Positions 17,652 to 27,970 of a stretch of DNA of 64,000 bases are shown here, piece by piece (position 1 is the first letter of the stretch; every line of letters begins with the position of its first letter). The position numbers and the translations under genes are program-made. The notes beneath the pieces were generated by a model, which was given only the letters and a program-made list of their open reading frames with translations, had not been told where the DNA came from and did not search any database. This DNA is from Patiria pectinifera. Taxonomy: Eukaryota > Echinodermata > Asteroidea > Valvatida > Asterinidae. Location: NCBI GenBank assembly GCA_029964075.1, contig CM057135.1:3829001-3893000 (forward strand). The letters run 5' to 3'.

Positions 17652-20600
17652 ATGGCCGTCAGCACGTCACTCATTCTTGCTCTCCGAACTTTGTTTTGGT
17701 TGTCATCTCTCTACGGTGCCACTGATTTTGTGACAGCCCACAATGATCATGAGGACTTTCTAGATCACAGTGGAGCCACCCTGGTGATATCATATGATGG
17801 ACTTCACCTCAAACTGGCAAACTTTGTTCTCCGTGATGTTCATGGATATGGCTTGCCATTATCAGGTACTGACATCTACCGCTTAATAAGTAAGGAGAAT
17901 TTCAAGCACTTCAACCGGCCTCATGGTCTCATTTACTTACTATTGCATGGGCTGATTGTCTCTGGAGATATTGAACTAAACCCAGGTCCTAACCCCTTAG
18001 GCTTGTCAAGATCACCGATCTCATTTTCGGCCAAAAATGGTAAAAATATAACCAGTCTTTTGTGCAACGCCCGAAGCATTCGGAACAAGGCCAACAGCTT
18101 CTTTCCCATTAACATGCAAATACCCTGCCCGACATCCTATTCTTCACGGAGACATGGTTGTCAAGTCATGACAACGAGAGTATTCTTGGGCTACCAGACG
18201 ATTATGTAATCCTGAGAAAAGACCGTCGCCACGGACGCCGCGGTGGTGGTGTCATAGCAGCTGTCAACGCCTCCCTTGTGCCGCGCAGACTCGACCACCT
18301 TGAACATGAGGACATCGAGTTGATGTGGATATCTGTCAGTCTGTCATCAGAATCCTGGCTGATCGGCATCCTTTATCGTCCACCATCATCGACTGCTCTG
18401 TACTGGCCGAAACTCCATGACGCACTCATATCTGCCAACATGGAGGACTTCGACGGTTGCCTTATTTTGGGCGACTTTAACGTTGATGTCAACCCTCTCT
18501 GTCAGTCTAGCCCAAATCGTACAAGACTATGTGAAATTACCTCGGAATTTTTCCTGGAGCAGCTTGTTACATCAGTGACCCATCCCTCAAGTAGGGAAAA
18601 CCTATCAGTTGGCTCTACAATTGATGTGGTTTTCAGCAATCGTCCTGACAGAATTGCTTCAGTAAGCACTGCCCAGCCGTCCTCCGTTCTTTCCTTCAAT
18701 TCCACCGTGGTGACTTTGACCACTTAGGGATGTTGATCCATCTTCTACCGTGGTCAGCTTTCATGGATCAGGCCGACGTCAACTCTTCTGCAGACATCTT
18801 CACCGACCTGCTGGACGCCGCCATACGGGACTCCATTCCTGCATCGGTCAGACGTAGATCCCGTTTCTCACCATGGATGACGCCTGAACTGAAGAAACTA
18901 ATTAACAAAAAACACCGGTTATTCAGACTTGCTCGCCGATCAGGCTCTCCAAGTGACTGGATATTGTACAAAAGGGTTCGTAATGACGTTAACAATCAAA
19001 CACAGAAAGCTTACTGGCAATTTGTTGATGACATGTTTGCTTCCCAAGACAATAGGCGTAGATTTTGGTCTTTTGTCCGAATTTGGAAACATTTACCTTC
19101 TCCCCCTGCATTTAACCACAATGGTGTCCATCTCACTCAGCCTGCTGCCATTTCTGCTGCATTTAATGATTATTTCTCCTCCGTGTTTAACCCATCAGGT
19201 TTTATTCCTGAAAACCCATCGCCCTGTCCTTTACCCATCCCTGAGTTAACAGATCTTTTTGTGTCGGATGGCCAAATAATATCCATTCTCAAAAACCTAC
19301 CTGTCAATAAATCTCCTGGCCCTGATGGTATCCTACCTAGGATTTTGAATAAGATTGCAGTGCACGTTTCTCATCCATTGTGTTTGCTGTTTAACTCATC
19401 TCTCCGCTATGGTAAAATTCCCGATGCCTGGCGGTGTGCTAACATCACTCCTGTGTTTAAAAAGGTGATAAGTCTATCCTGGCAAATTATAGGCCGGTTG
19501 CTCTCACGTCAGTCTTGTGCAAAGTACTAGAGCGAGTCGTTGCATCGGCCTTAACCGATCACACAGATATGTTAGGCTTACTAAACAGCAATCAACATTA
19601 CAAAACGTCGTAGCTGTGTAACCCAACTTGTTAACGTTTTGCACCAGTGGGCGTCTGCCCTCGACCAACCACGCCTTCCCCGTGTTGACGCTGTTTTCCT
19701 CGACATGTCTAAGGCATTTGACAGGATGCCGCACGGTGTCCTGCTTGAGAAACTGGCCTCACGTTTTAACATCCGGGGCACCGTGTGGCATTGGGTCAGA
19801 TCCTTCTTAACAAACCGTAGACAGCGTGTGATATTACAGGGTAGTGCTTCGTCTTGGGCAGATGTTTCCTCTGGTGTCCCACAAGGGAGTGTTCTAGGTC
19901 CTACTTTGTTCAATTTATTTGTTAATGACATTTCTGACAGTGTTTCTTCTAGATGTGTTATGTTTGCTGATGATGCGCTGCTTTTTCGTGTTATCCAGTC
20001 ACAAGTGGACGAACATCATCTTCAGACTGATCTTAATCACCTTCTTCATTGGTCATTGTGTAATCACATGGCTTTTAATCCTTCCAAAACAAAGGTTATG
20101 TACATTACTCGAAGTAGAAATATTCATGCTCCTACTTATAATCTTGGTAATTCCCCTTTAGCCGCTTCCTCATCCGTTCAGTACCTAGGTATCACTATTA
20201 CCCCCAAACTAAGCTGGAATTCCCATGTTAATGTCATTGTTTCTCCTGCCAATCGCCTCTTAGGTTTTATCCGATCAGTTGCTGGAGGTTCATCCTGTCT
20301 AAATCGCTTGTCCTACCTGTCCTCGAATATGGTATCCCTTGCTGGGGCCCGCACACGCTTATCACAAGAACAACAGATTGAGCGTGTGCAACGTTCAGCA
20401 ACCCGAATTGCCCTAAAACAACGGCGAGGTCAGATGTCATATGAGGACAGGCTTGACCGGCTTAACTGGTTCTCCTTATCATCCAGAAGACAATACTTAC
20501 TATGCTCCTTTGTGTTTAAATGTTTACACGGTTTATGCCAATGTGAGACCATCAGTGACAACATCCTAATCAACCCACGCCACCCAGATGTGGTTACATT

Positions 20601-20763
20601 CCGCCATCTTCATTCACGCACACAAGCTTTGTTTCATTCCCCCACCCGCAGTTTCCCTAGAATATGGAATTCTTTGCCGCCTCATGTCAAAGACTCAGCT
20701 GTTGTCGACTCCCTTCCTCGATTCCTTAGGGCCCTCAAGCAGGCATTCTTATCGATAACTTAA
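17652..20763 (+). pseudogene. Retrotransposon polyprotein (2A, APE endonuclease, reverse transcriptase)
   Basis: ATG at 17652 begins a hydrophobic leader (MAVSTSLILALRTLFWLSSL). The 2A-like site follows after ~105 codons, then the endonuclease start (LLCNARSIRNKANSF). A frameshift near 18125-18160 separates this from the rest of the endonuclease (ETWL region in the alternative frame; GILYRPPSS; ILGDFNVDVNP). A stop or shift near 18727 precedes the RT: SPGPDGILPRIL, then frame disruption at 19470-19640, then FLDMSKAFDRMPH (motif A), SGVPQGSVLGP (motif B), FADDALLF (motif C), and a C-terminal domain ending at 20763. At least three lesions; dead copy. Confidence 0.8.
17964..17990 (+). other. 2A-like ribosome-skipping motif
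   Basis: Encodes GDIELNPGP, matching the D-x-E-x-NPG|P core. It is preceded by a Leu-rich stretch (GLIYLLLHGLIVS) as in active 2A peptides. 2A-like sequences are known from APE-type non-LTR retrotransposons of marine invertebrates. It would release the leader from the endonuclease/RT. Confidence 0.85.
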
Positions 20764-21084
20764 CTCAACCCATTGCTCTCTTTTTTTGGCTGTCATTTTG
20801 ATCACCCCTGCGGGGCCGTTGTTTTCTATGCTTGTAATCTGTATTTTCAACGTTATGTGCGGGGCTGCATAACCGCGGGTAATAGTAGTTCATTTTACTT
20901 TTGCGATCCCTGACCCACATAACTGTCATTTGTCTTGTCATGTATTCGGATATTTGTCCCAGGTCCTCGCTACCGTCTTACTGTACTTGTTGTTTTATGC
21001 TCGTTTTACTCAATTTTGTTTTGTTTTGTTTTTGTGATGGTCGAATAAATAATAATAAATATTAATAATAATAATATAATCTTA

Positions 21085-21552
21085 AAAGAGAGAGACCACC
21101 GAGAGCGCACTTATAAAAAAATAAAGAGAATAATCGACACTATTATTTACGTAGAGCTGGGATTAGAAGGATTGGGTGCTATAGTGGCGACTGTCGGTAT
21201 TCCCGCTCTCTTGGGTGTTATATCAGCCCTGTTGGATTGGTGTTAGAAGGAACGTTTATAGGCGCTTTTGGTGTAGATATTCTGCTTAGAATCGCGTCTA
21301 AGCGATTGTCTGCCAAGCTGAAAAAGCACGACCAGATTAAAATATTAGCGGACTCCAAACTTAACACGATGAAGAATACGTGTCTCAAGCCATCAACGAC
21401 GGAGATATATCGCACGAAGAGTTTGTATTGATTACGAGAGAGCTCGCAAAATTTAACGAGCTTAAAGAAAAAATTGGAACAAAGACCAGCACAAAGCTTC
21501 CAAAAAATAAAAACGATTCAGACTTTGAAAAAGAAGTTAAAAAATTACGTGG
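21085..21552 (+). pseudogene. 3' part of the Polinton conserved membrane protein (copy B)
   Basis: Continues the gene interrupted at 17120, reading RERTYKK and then MIDT-equivalent at 21130 (ATG changed to ATA). The hydrophobic pair follows. One nucleotide is missing in the run at about 21227 and another indel is near 21370, shifting the frame twice. The helical C-terminal part (AINDGDISHEEFVLITREL) is readable to about 21550, where homology to copy C ends, giving the other edge of copy B. Confidence 0.75.
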
Positions 21553-22547
21553 GAAGACTGGCACATGTCAGGGCGCGCTGAGCAAACTTTCGTTAATATG
21601 CGGAAAGTGTGTTGGTTAAACGTACTTCCTCGCATCGCATCACAAAATACAGATTTCTCTCTTTCATATGAATATCATTTCTTCATGATTGGAAGCGAAG
21701 AATTATGTGCACTTTTTCATTTAAAACGGGCAACTCAGTGAAAATTTCGCGTTTCCTATGGAGGTAACGGCACATTTCCCCGATTTTTGAGGGTGCGGGT
21801 TTACTTCTTCGAACAGCACACGTGTGAACCCGGTCGCATACAATTACCTCGCACGGTTTCTGAAAGAGGAAACAATAAGCTTTCCTTTCATGTAACAATC
21901 ATTTTGATTGGTTGAGAAGAACCAGGGGCACTTTTCTTGTCAAATCAGACATCGCTTTTGTTCTGAGGTTCGACCTGCTGTTCATTTATAGTCCGGTCTA
22001 CGGACCTATTGCAACCGCGGCACTTGCGTATCTGGTGTGCAGCGGCCCGGCGACTGGCACCAGACTTGCCCATGACACGCTTCCGCCGTAGATTTTACTT
22101 GTCGAACGAACCATGTGTACTATTCTCGTATTTTTTTGATGCTCTGATCTATTTCAATCGATTTACTCATATTGTTGATGACAAGGATACTTTTCTGTTC
22201 TGTGTAGGTCTTTTTGTAAACCTGCTAGACTTCATTTTGGTACCAATTTAGCCTCTTTTTTTTTAACCGCAAATGCCAACCTGATCGCGTGCATCAGTTC
22301 ATCTCATGTAGAGGGCCGATACGTGTAGTGCCAGCCTGCCAGCGTGGGATGCACACGTGGCATACACATGTACTTGCAGTGCATGAAGAGGTGAGATTTT
22401 TAGCTTTATTTTACATGTGATGTTTACTTAAAAATAGCCATGATAAGTGTACAAACCCCATTACTTTCATTTCTGTTTTCAACAGTGAACTTGGTGAGTG
22501 ATTTATTGATTGTTTCGATGGTTTACATGTATTTCCATACAGATTTC
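21553..22547. other. Unassigned sequence upstream of Tudor-like exon
   Basis: No supported frame. Contains a T-run at 22252-22262 and, at its end, a pyrimidine-poor but plausible splice acceptor (CATACAG at 22536-22542) before the coding exon. The rest gives no recognisable signal. Confidence 0.4.
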
Positions 22548-23150
22548 ATGGCTGATTCTGATGACAGCAATTTGAGAAGCTCGAGGCTCTGGCAAACTGG
22601 ACGAGTGGACTACCGGCTGGTGAACAGTGGACCATCTTTGCCAACGGATCGGGTAGGCCTACCGAAAAAGTCTTGGTCAACAACTAAACTTTACAGTTTG
22701 GTGGTGGTGGACTCTAAATTTGTTCAAGACAAACTTTTTGTAAAGGACCACTACACAGATGAGGAATGGAAATCTGCAGAATACGATGAATGGCGGCCAG
22801 CTGATGCAATAATTGACATTCCCAACTGCTTTGTGGAAAGTACTCCGGAGGGAAGGGCCTTCTTTGTGGAGCAGCTCAAGATTTCCATCAAGGAGTCACT
22901 CCATGGCCAACGCAAAGTTGACAGTATTATGAACATTGAATTGCCAATCGAGAGAGAGTTGTTTGACGAAATTGCGTCGCTTGGGAAACTTACGGAATCC
23001 CATCAATTCCATTTGGAACTTTTGACGGCCTTTAACTCTCTTTTGAGTCGTTTGGAGTCGTTTGGAGTCGTTTGGAGTCGTTTGGAGTCGTTTGGAGTCG
23101 TTTGGAGTCGTTTTGTGAGTCGTTTTGTGAGTCGTTTTGAGTCGTTTTGA
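22548..23150 (+). CDS. Tudor-knot/chromo-barrel-like gene exon running into a minisatellite
   Basis: From ATG at 22548 (just after an AG acceptor-like site) the frame encodes ~200 residues. A Tudor-knot or chromo-barrel-like signature is visible in VKDHYTDEEWKSAEYDEWRP (HY...YDEWRPA). It is followed by a helical region (FFVEQLKISIKESL) and IELPIERELFDEIASLG, a combination I associate with multi-copy invertebrate proteins of unknown function. From about 23041 the frame is made only of the GAGTCGTTT minisatellite and ends at a stop in it, so the normal C-terminus is missing. Likely a host or transposon-borne gene fragment; chromatin binding is only suggested. Confidence 0.45.
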   Translation: MADSDDSNLRSSRLWQTGRVDYRLVNSGPSLPTDRVGLPKKSWSTTKLYSLVVVDSKFVQDKLFVKDHYTDEEWKSAEYDEWRPADAIIDIPNCFVESTPEGRAFFVEQLKISIKESLHGQRKVDSIMNIELPIERELFDEIASLGKLTESHQFHLELLTAFNSLLSRLESFGVVWSRLESFGVVWSRFVSRFVSRFESF

Positions 23151-23742
23151 GTCGTTTTGAGTCGTTTTGAGTCGTTTTGAGTCGTTTTGAGTCGTTTTGA
23201 GTCGTTTTGAGTCGTTTTGAGTCGTTTTGAGTCGTTTTGAGTCGTTTTGAGTCGTTTTGAGTCGTTTTGAGTCGTTTTGAGTCGTTTTGAGTCGTTTTGA
23301 GTCGTTTTGAGTCGTTTTGAGTCGTTTTGAGTCGTTTTGAGTCGTTTTGAGTCGTTTTGAGTCGTTTTGAGTCGTTTTGAGTCGTTTTGAGTCGTTTTGA
23401 GTCGTTTTGAGTCGTTTTGAGTCGTTTTGAGTCGTTTTTTGAGTCGTTTTGAGTCGTTTTGAGTCGTTTGAGTCGTTTTGAGTTGTTTTGTGAGTCGTTT
23501 GAGTCGTTTTGAGTCGTTTTGTGAGTCGTTTTTTGAGTCGTTTTGAGTCGTTTTGAGTCGTTTTGAGTCGTTTTGAGTCGTTTTGAGTCGTTTTGAGTCG
23601 TTTTGAGTCGTTTTGAGTCGTTTTGAGTCGTTTTGAGTCGTTTTGAGTCGTTTTGAGTCGTTTTGAGTCGTTTTGAGTCGTTTTGAGTCGTTTTGAGTCG
23701 TTTTGAGTCGTTTTGAGTCGTTTTGAGTCGTTTTGAGTCGTA
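23041..23742. repeat. 10-bp GAGTCGTTTT minisatellite
   Basis: About 700 bp and some 70 units of GAGTCGTTTT, with 9-mer, 14-mer and 11-mer variants near 23045-23110, 23435-23475 and 23495-23535. Because 3 units make 30 bp, each strand is open in frame; the minus strand encodes a KRLKTTQNDS decapeptide repeat with no sign of being a real protein. Confidence 0.95.
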
Positions 23743-23761
23743 TGGGTCACGAATGAGTAGT

Positions 23762-23770
23762 TATATAAAA
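23762..23770 (+). promoter_or_regulatory. TATA box of the zinc-finger gene
   Basis: TATATAAAA lies 53 bp upstream of the ATG at 23823 and only 20 bp after the minisatellite. The spacing gives a plausible 5' UTR of about 25 nt. Confidence 0.55.
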
Positions 23771-23822
23771 ACCGAATTCATCCGTTTCTTGTCATTTAGA
23801 GACTTACCTTCAAAGATTCAAC

Positions 23823-24449
23823 ATGAACGTCATTGCAGCAGTCAAAGCCCATGCTTGTCGCCAGTGTGACAAAAGCTTCGGATGGAGATATAACCTACGG
23901 AGACATGTAGAACATACACACATTGAAGAGGAATCTGACGATGATCGTGATAATGAAGTTATTCAATCTGAAAATTCTGACGTAGAGTCCGAACCAGATT
24001 TTAAAAAGCGTAGAATTGAAGATTCCGAATCCGAAACGGAAGTAGACGAAGACGAATCATCGGATGAAGAGGAGTCTAGTTCTGATTTAGAGAACAACGC
24101 CGCCTTTCAAGATTGGCTGGATGAAGCGAAAGATGAAACTGAAAGCTTATGGCGTGAAAAATATGACAAATACATCAGCGATGATGATATTAGTGAACAA
24201 CTGGCCAAGGAGAAAGCCAGCAGAAAGACCCTATGGGCAATCAAACAAATCTTTTTCAACAAATACAAGGATTTTTTGTCAAGTTACCTACATCTAAAAG
24301 ATAACGATGCTCACCAAGATATTTTAGAGGATTTGGAAGAGAAAATAGGTAAAGGCAATGGAGTAAACAAGGCGGTAAATAGAATTTTGACTAAACACAA
24401 CGCCAAATTTGACGGACTGTTTCAATACGTCGACGAAGAAGATAATTAG
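23823..24449 (+). CDS. Intact C2H2 zinc-finger acidic protein, 208 aa
   Basis: Single uninterrupted frame. One C2H2 finger near the N-terminus (CRQCDKSFGWRYNLRRHVEH, C-x2-C-x12-H-x4-H, residues ~13-34), a long Asp/Glu/Ser-rich acidic region (~36-90) with a small basic island (KKRRIED, possible NLS), then a helical domain (~95-205: WREKYDKYISDDD, TLWAIKQIFFNKYKDFL, AVNRILTKHNAKFDGLFQ). TATA box upstream and AATAAA at 24541-24546 downstream. The finger-acid-helix layout occurs in small multi-copy genes of cnidarians and other invertebrates, perhaps of viral or transposon origin; function unknown. Its intactness stands out in this degraded region. Confidence 0.65.
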   Translation: MNVIAAVKAHACRQCDKSFGWRYNLRRHVEHTHIEEESDDDRDNEVIQSENSDVESEPDFKKRRIEDSESETEVDEDESSDEEESSSDLENNAAFQDWLDEAKDETESLWREKYDKYISDDDISEQLAKEKASRKTLWAIKQIFFNKYKDFLSSYLHLKDNDAHQDILEDLEEKIGKGNGVNKAVNRILTKHNAKFDGLFQYVDEEDN

Positions 24450-24540
24450 AAAGCCAATGATAATTCAAAAGGAATAGTTTCAGAAAGACTATTGTTTTGT
24501 TTTGTTTTATATAAACTAAAAGTGTCTTTGATATAACGAA

Positions 24541-24546
24541 AATAAA
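24541..24546 (+). terminator. Polyadenylation signal of the zinc-finger gene
   Basis: AATAAA 92 nt after the stop codon, followed by AATATAAACAG and T/G-rich sequence. Confidence 0.5.
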
Positions 24547-25875
24547 ATATAAACAGTCACCTCTTTGAGTCACTCGTACAGTAATATACTGCGGTTAGTT
24601 TTTATTGTTATTATTACGATACTTCAGGATAATGGACACTAATAGTGCACTGGCCGACTAGACCATACGCCCTCTATTCCCAGTCCAACTGTCGGGGTTA
24701 CCCTAAAATAAACATACACTCCTACACCCCAACACCCGGGCTATTTTATATTATTATGTTACCTGAAGATAACGGATTAACTTTCTAACAATAATTATGT
24801 AGACCGTTAGTTCGCGCCGCCACGTACAGTCTATCGATTGTCAATTGTCGCTTCCACACAGTCCGTTATATGTGTGACTATAGCATTTGAAGTCCATTTT
24901 CCATTTAATACTTTTCAAGGAACTTTACAGTAGACATTTGCCTATTTGTATTTTTTTTCTAGTCTTGTGTGTTTCTTAAAGTTTAACATTCGCGAACGTC
25001 TATAATGTCGGGCAGTGCATGTGTTTGACTGGCTATGTTGATAATCCCTGTCCATATTTACAGTCTGAAAACCCGCATATTTTGCAATAAGACCATCTCT
25101 CTTTCTATTTCTTTGAGTTCAAATGGAAACAGTATTAGTAAGAAGATTACCCCAGCGAGAAGGCTTAACTCTCCTTCGGCTAGTATTGTCCCATTACATC
25201 GTTCAGTCAATATGGGTAGTAGCGTGTTGGTCTAAAGGCTTCCATTGATCACACCTATTGTTATAGGCCCCTACACCGATGACTAGTTGGTCCGTACGCC
25301 CTCTAACGGTCCAGATTAATACGACACAAGCAATCCGCGCGGTGATTTCGACCCCTACAGACCAAAATTATTTTGGTCTCTATATCCTACAGTCCGGCCA
25401 CCCAATTGATATGTAAAATGAGGCCCTTTGTTTTAGGCCCCATGCATAAATTAGGTCGCTAGAGACTATACACACTACTTCCCCCAGGTCACTTGTCTTT
25501 TTCTCTGCACAGGTTCTTCTGTTATTATATATCACTATATAGGATTTTGACATCATATTGTAGTAATGTATTAATAATTTAATTAAAATTGCATGTACAT
25601 GTGCATGTACATGTACGTGTAACTGCACTATAGCAAGCGGTTAATTCCCACACGTTTTAACACAAGGTGTATCAGTGTTTGTTGTCACATGATTTTCACA
25701 TGATTTTCTTTCACATTCTTTTTCTCCAACGACATGGATCTTTTTGGTTCTTTCATAATTTTGCTTTTGGCTAATTGATGTCCATTGTACGTCCTGTTTG
25801 TGGAACTCCTGATGAAACAGACATATATATGCTCGTATTGTTGAGATTGACGTTTCTGACATTTTTCTGTTAAAT
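24547..25875. other. Unassigned AT-rich stretch
   Basis: No convincing frame. A short (ATGTACATGTGC)-like palindromic run lies at 25590-25620. Nothing else recognised. Confidence 0.4.
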
Positions 25876-27970
25876 TTGGTCAGCAGTATTAATGCATGCC
25901 TCACGCACGAAAACATTCAATCCGTGTTTCAACGCATACTGGCAAAACACCATGTGTCCCTTGAAAATTGTAGAGTGAACTCTTTAAAGTTTCTCGAAAG
26001 TAAATTGGGTAGACTCTGGAAAAAAATGAACAAGTGCGAAAGGAACAACTGGACGTGAGAAATTGTTGGAAAGATGGGGAGAATCTGTGTACAAAATGAA
26101 AGTCCAACACAAAACAGGCACAGAAACTAGAAAATGAGCTGGCGAATGAAAGTTGTAAAAGAAGAAAGTTGGAAAATGAGTTGAACGATACAGGGATTGA
26201 GTTGAAAAATGCTAAGGAAGAGAACAAATAATTACAAAGGAAACTGCAGAGATTATCAAATCCAGTAAAACGCCAACAAGGAGAAAGGGGTCGGAGTAAG
26301 GGGAAGGCTTGTTACAGTAAATCACAGAAACGTCGTCATAAAGATCAAAAAATCAAAATGGTTCAAGACGTGTTTGGAAACCTCAGTAACATGGGATGTC
26401 AGGCAATACATGTGAACGCTCAGTTCCAAAATGATGATGGCCAAATTGTTCATGTAGTTTTAAATGAACAAAATGTCCCAGTCCAGAATACAATGAGCAA
26501 AGTGACTCAAAAAGAAATTGATAAAATGATATTCATTATGGACTCCTTTAACATTGCAGATAAAGCATACCATGAAATTGCCCAACGTGTTAGTTCCCTA
26601 CCCAGAATGTGTAATATAAAGAAAAGAAGACACGAACTAAACAGCACGTTTGAAATCAAGACATTGGTTGGAAAGTACAGGGGTGTATTTAAGTCGTTGG
26701 CTGGTCACCTGGTTCAAACCTTAGGTAATCCTTCGAATAAGCATCTTATTCAGGATGGAACAGTGAAAATAAAGCTTAGTGGCGATGGGATACGGGCGGG
26801 AACCAAAAAAATCTCATAAATGTGACTTATACTATCATCGGTGATGAACACTGTCGGTCAGAACGTGGGAATTACCTGCTTGCTATAGTGCAATGCCCAG
26901 AGACAGGAGAATGTATACAAGAAGCTTTGAGGGAATTGATAGATGAGTTTAACAGTTTGGATTCGATTACACATGGGGAAAAGGTGTTAAGCATTGAAAA
27001 GTTTCTGGGCGGCGATCTAAAATTTCTCAATCAAATCACCGGCATAGGGGGTTTTGCGCCTACATTCTCCTGTCTTTGGTGCAAATGTCCAAAACTTGAA
27101 CGGGCAGACATGACTTTAGTTTGATCAATGGCAGATACAAGTAAGATAGCGAGAACGGTCAAAGAAATCATTGAATGCTCCCAGAAGCCGAAGTCCAGTA
27201 AAACCAGATTTAACTGCAATTCTGCGCCGATATTTCCTTCTGTCCCCATTGTTAAAGTCATCCCAGACACGTTACATTTGTTCTTGAGGATCATGGATCA
27301 ACTAGTATATCAAGTGACATTTTACCTCCAGCAGTGTGATAATATTACACGGCTAAATCCAAACCTCAAATTAGAAACTTGCAGCAATCTGATGCGATTT
27401 CAGAATTTCATTAATGACTTAGGAATCACTGACTGGAAATATGCAGTACAAGATTCAAAAATCCAGGCACGGACTTTTACAGGACCAGAACACAGGAGAA
27501 TTTTGGCAAAAATTGATTTAGCTGTAATCATTCCAGACCACCCAAAGTTACAACAAATTCAAACCCTGTGGAATAGTTTCAGATCATTGATAAGTCAGTT
27601 GAACAAAGATTCTGCATCAGCTGAGATTGATGAATTTCAGTCATCAGCTAAGGAATGGGTAATGTTGTACCAGAATGTGTACTTGGCAAAAGATGTAACG
27701 CCCTACATGCACGTCCTTGCAAACCATATACATGAAGTCATGCGCCTATATGGAAATCCATCGTTTTTCTGTCAGCAAGGTCTTGAGAAGCTGAACGACT
27801 TTGTAACCAAGTGGTATTTCCGATCCTCAAACTTTGGGACGGATGCACTCAAACAGGTAATGCAAAAACAAAATAGATTGAGGTACTTGGAAACATATTG
27901 TTAGCATTCTCCCACATGGGAGGTGCAGTGTAGTTCATGTAAACAACATGGTCACAACAGACTGACCTGT
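25876..27970 (+). pseudogene. Transposase-like protein of unassigned superfamily (RAG1/Transib-like layout), zinc knuckle at C-terminus
   Basis: N-terminal coiled-coil and basic region (25876-26350, several stops), then 26358-26819 (KEIDKMIFIMDSFNIADKAY; ending KIKLSGDGI), a frameshift in an A-run at ~26806-26813, 26822-27124 (TIIGDEHCRSERGNYLLAIV; FLGGDLKFL; CLWCKCPK), in-frame TGA 27122-27124, and 27128-27904 (VIPDTLHLFLRIMD; DVTPYMHVLANHI; FCQQGLEKLNDFVTKWYF). TAG at 27902-27904 is followed in frame by CSSCKQHGHNRLTC, a C-x2-C-x4-H-x4-C zinc knuckle (27929-27970). Asp of GDG, Asp of PDxLHL and Glu of GLEKLND could form a DDE triad, with the CxxC pair between as in RAG1-type enzymes; this assignment is inference. 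Multi-copy relatives in marine invertebrates are recalled, not checked. Confidence 0.55.

Larger units (their letters stand above)
17641..21075 (+). mobile_element. L2/CR1-type non-LTR retrotransposon with 2A-like sequence
   Basis: A near full-length APE-type element: N-terminal region with signal-peptide-like start and 2A motif, endonuclease, reverse transcriptase, 3' UTR with GC-rich stem-like sequence (GCGGGGCCG near 20810), and a tail of AATAAT/TAATAA repeats (21040-21075). It is inserted, with a Polinton patch and GPCR-like fragment at its 5' side, in the Polinton membrane-protein gene. No clean target duplication is visible; about 2 nt of the target seem to be missing. Confidence 0.8.

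Noticed and set aside
17084..17725. A genuine 213-residue Polinton-GPCR fusion gene
   Set aside because: The frame is formed by the chance in-frame join of a patch and an inserted fragment, has no valid promoter-linked start, and runs out in the retrotransposon leader.
22896..23750. A 284-codon minus-strand frame with a KRLKTTQNDS decapeptide repeat
   Set aside because: It is the 10-bp minisatellite read in an open frame; three units make 30 bp, so no stops arise. No promoter, no non-repeat domain.
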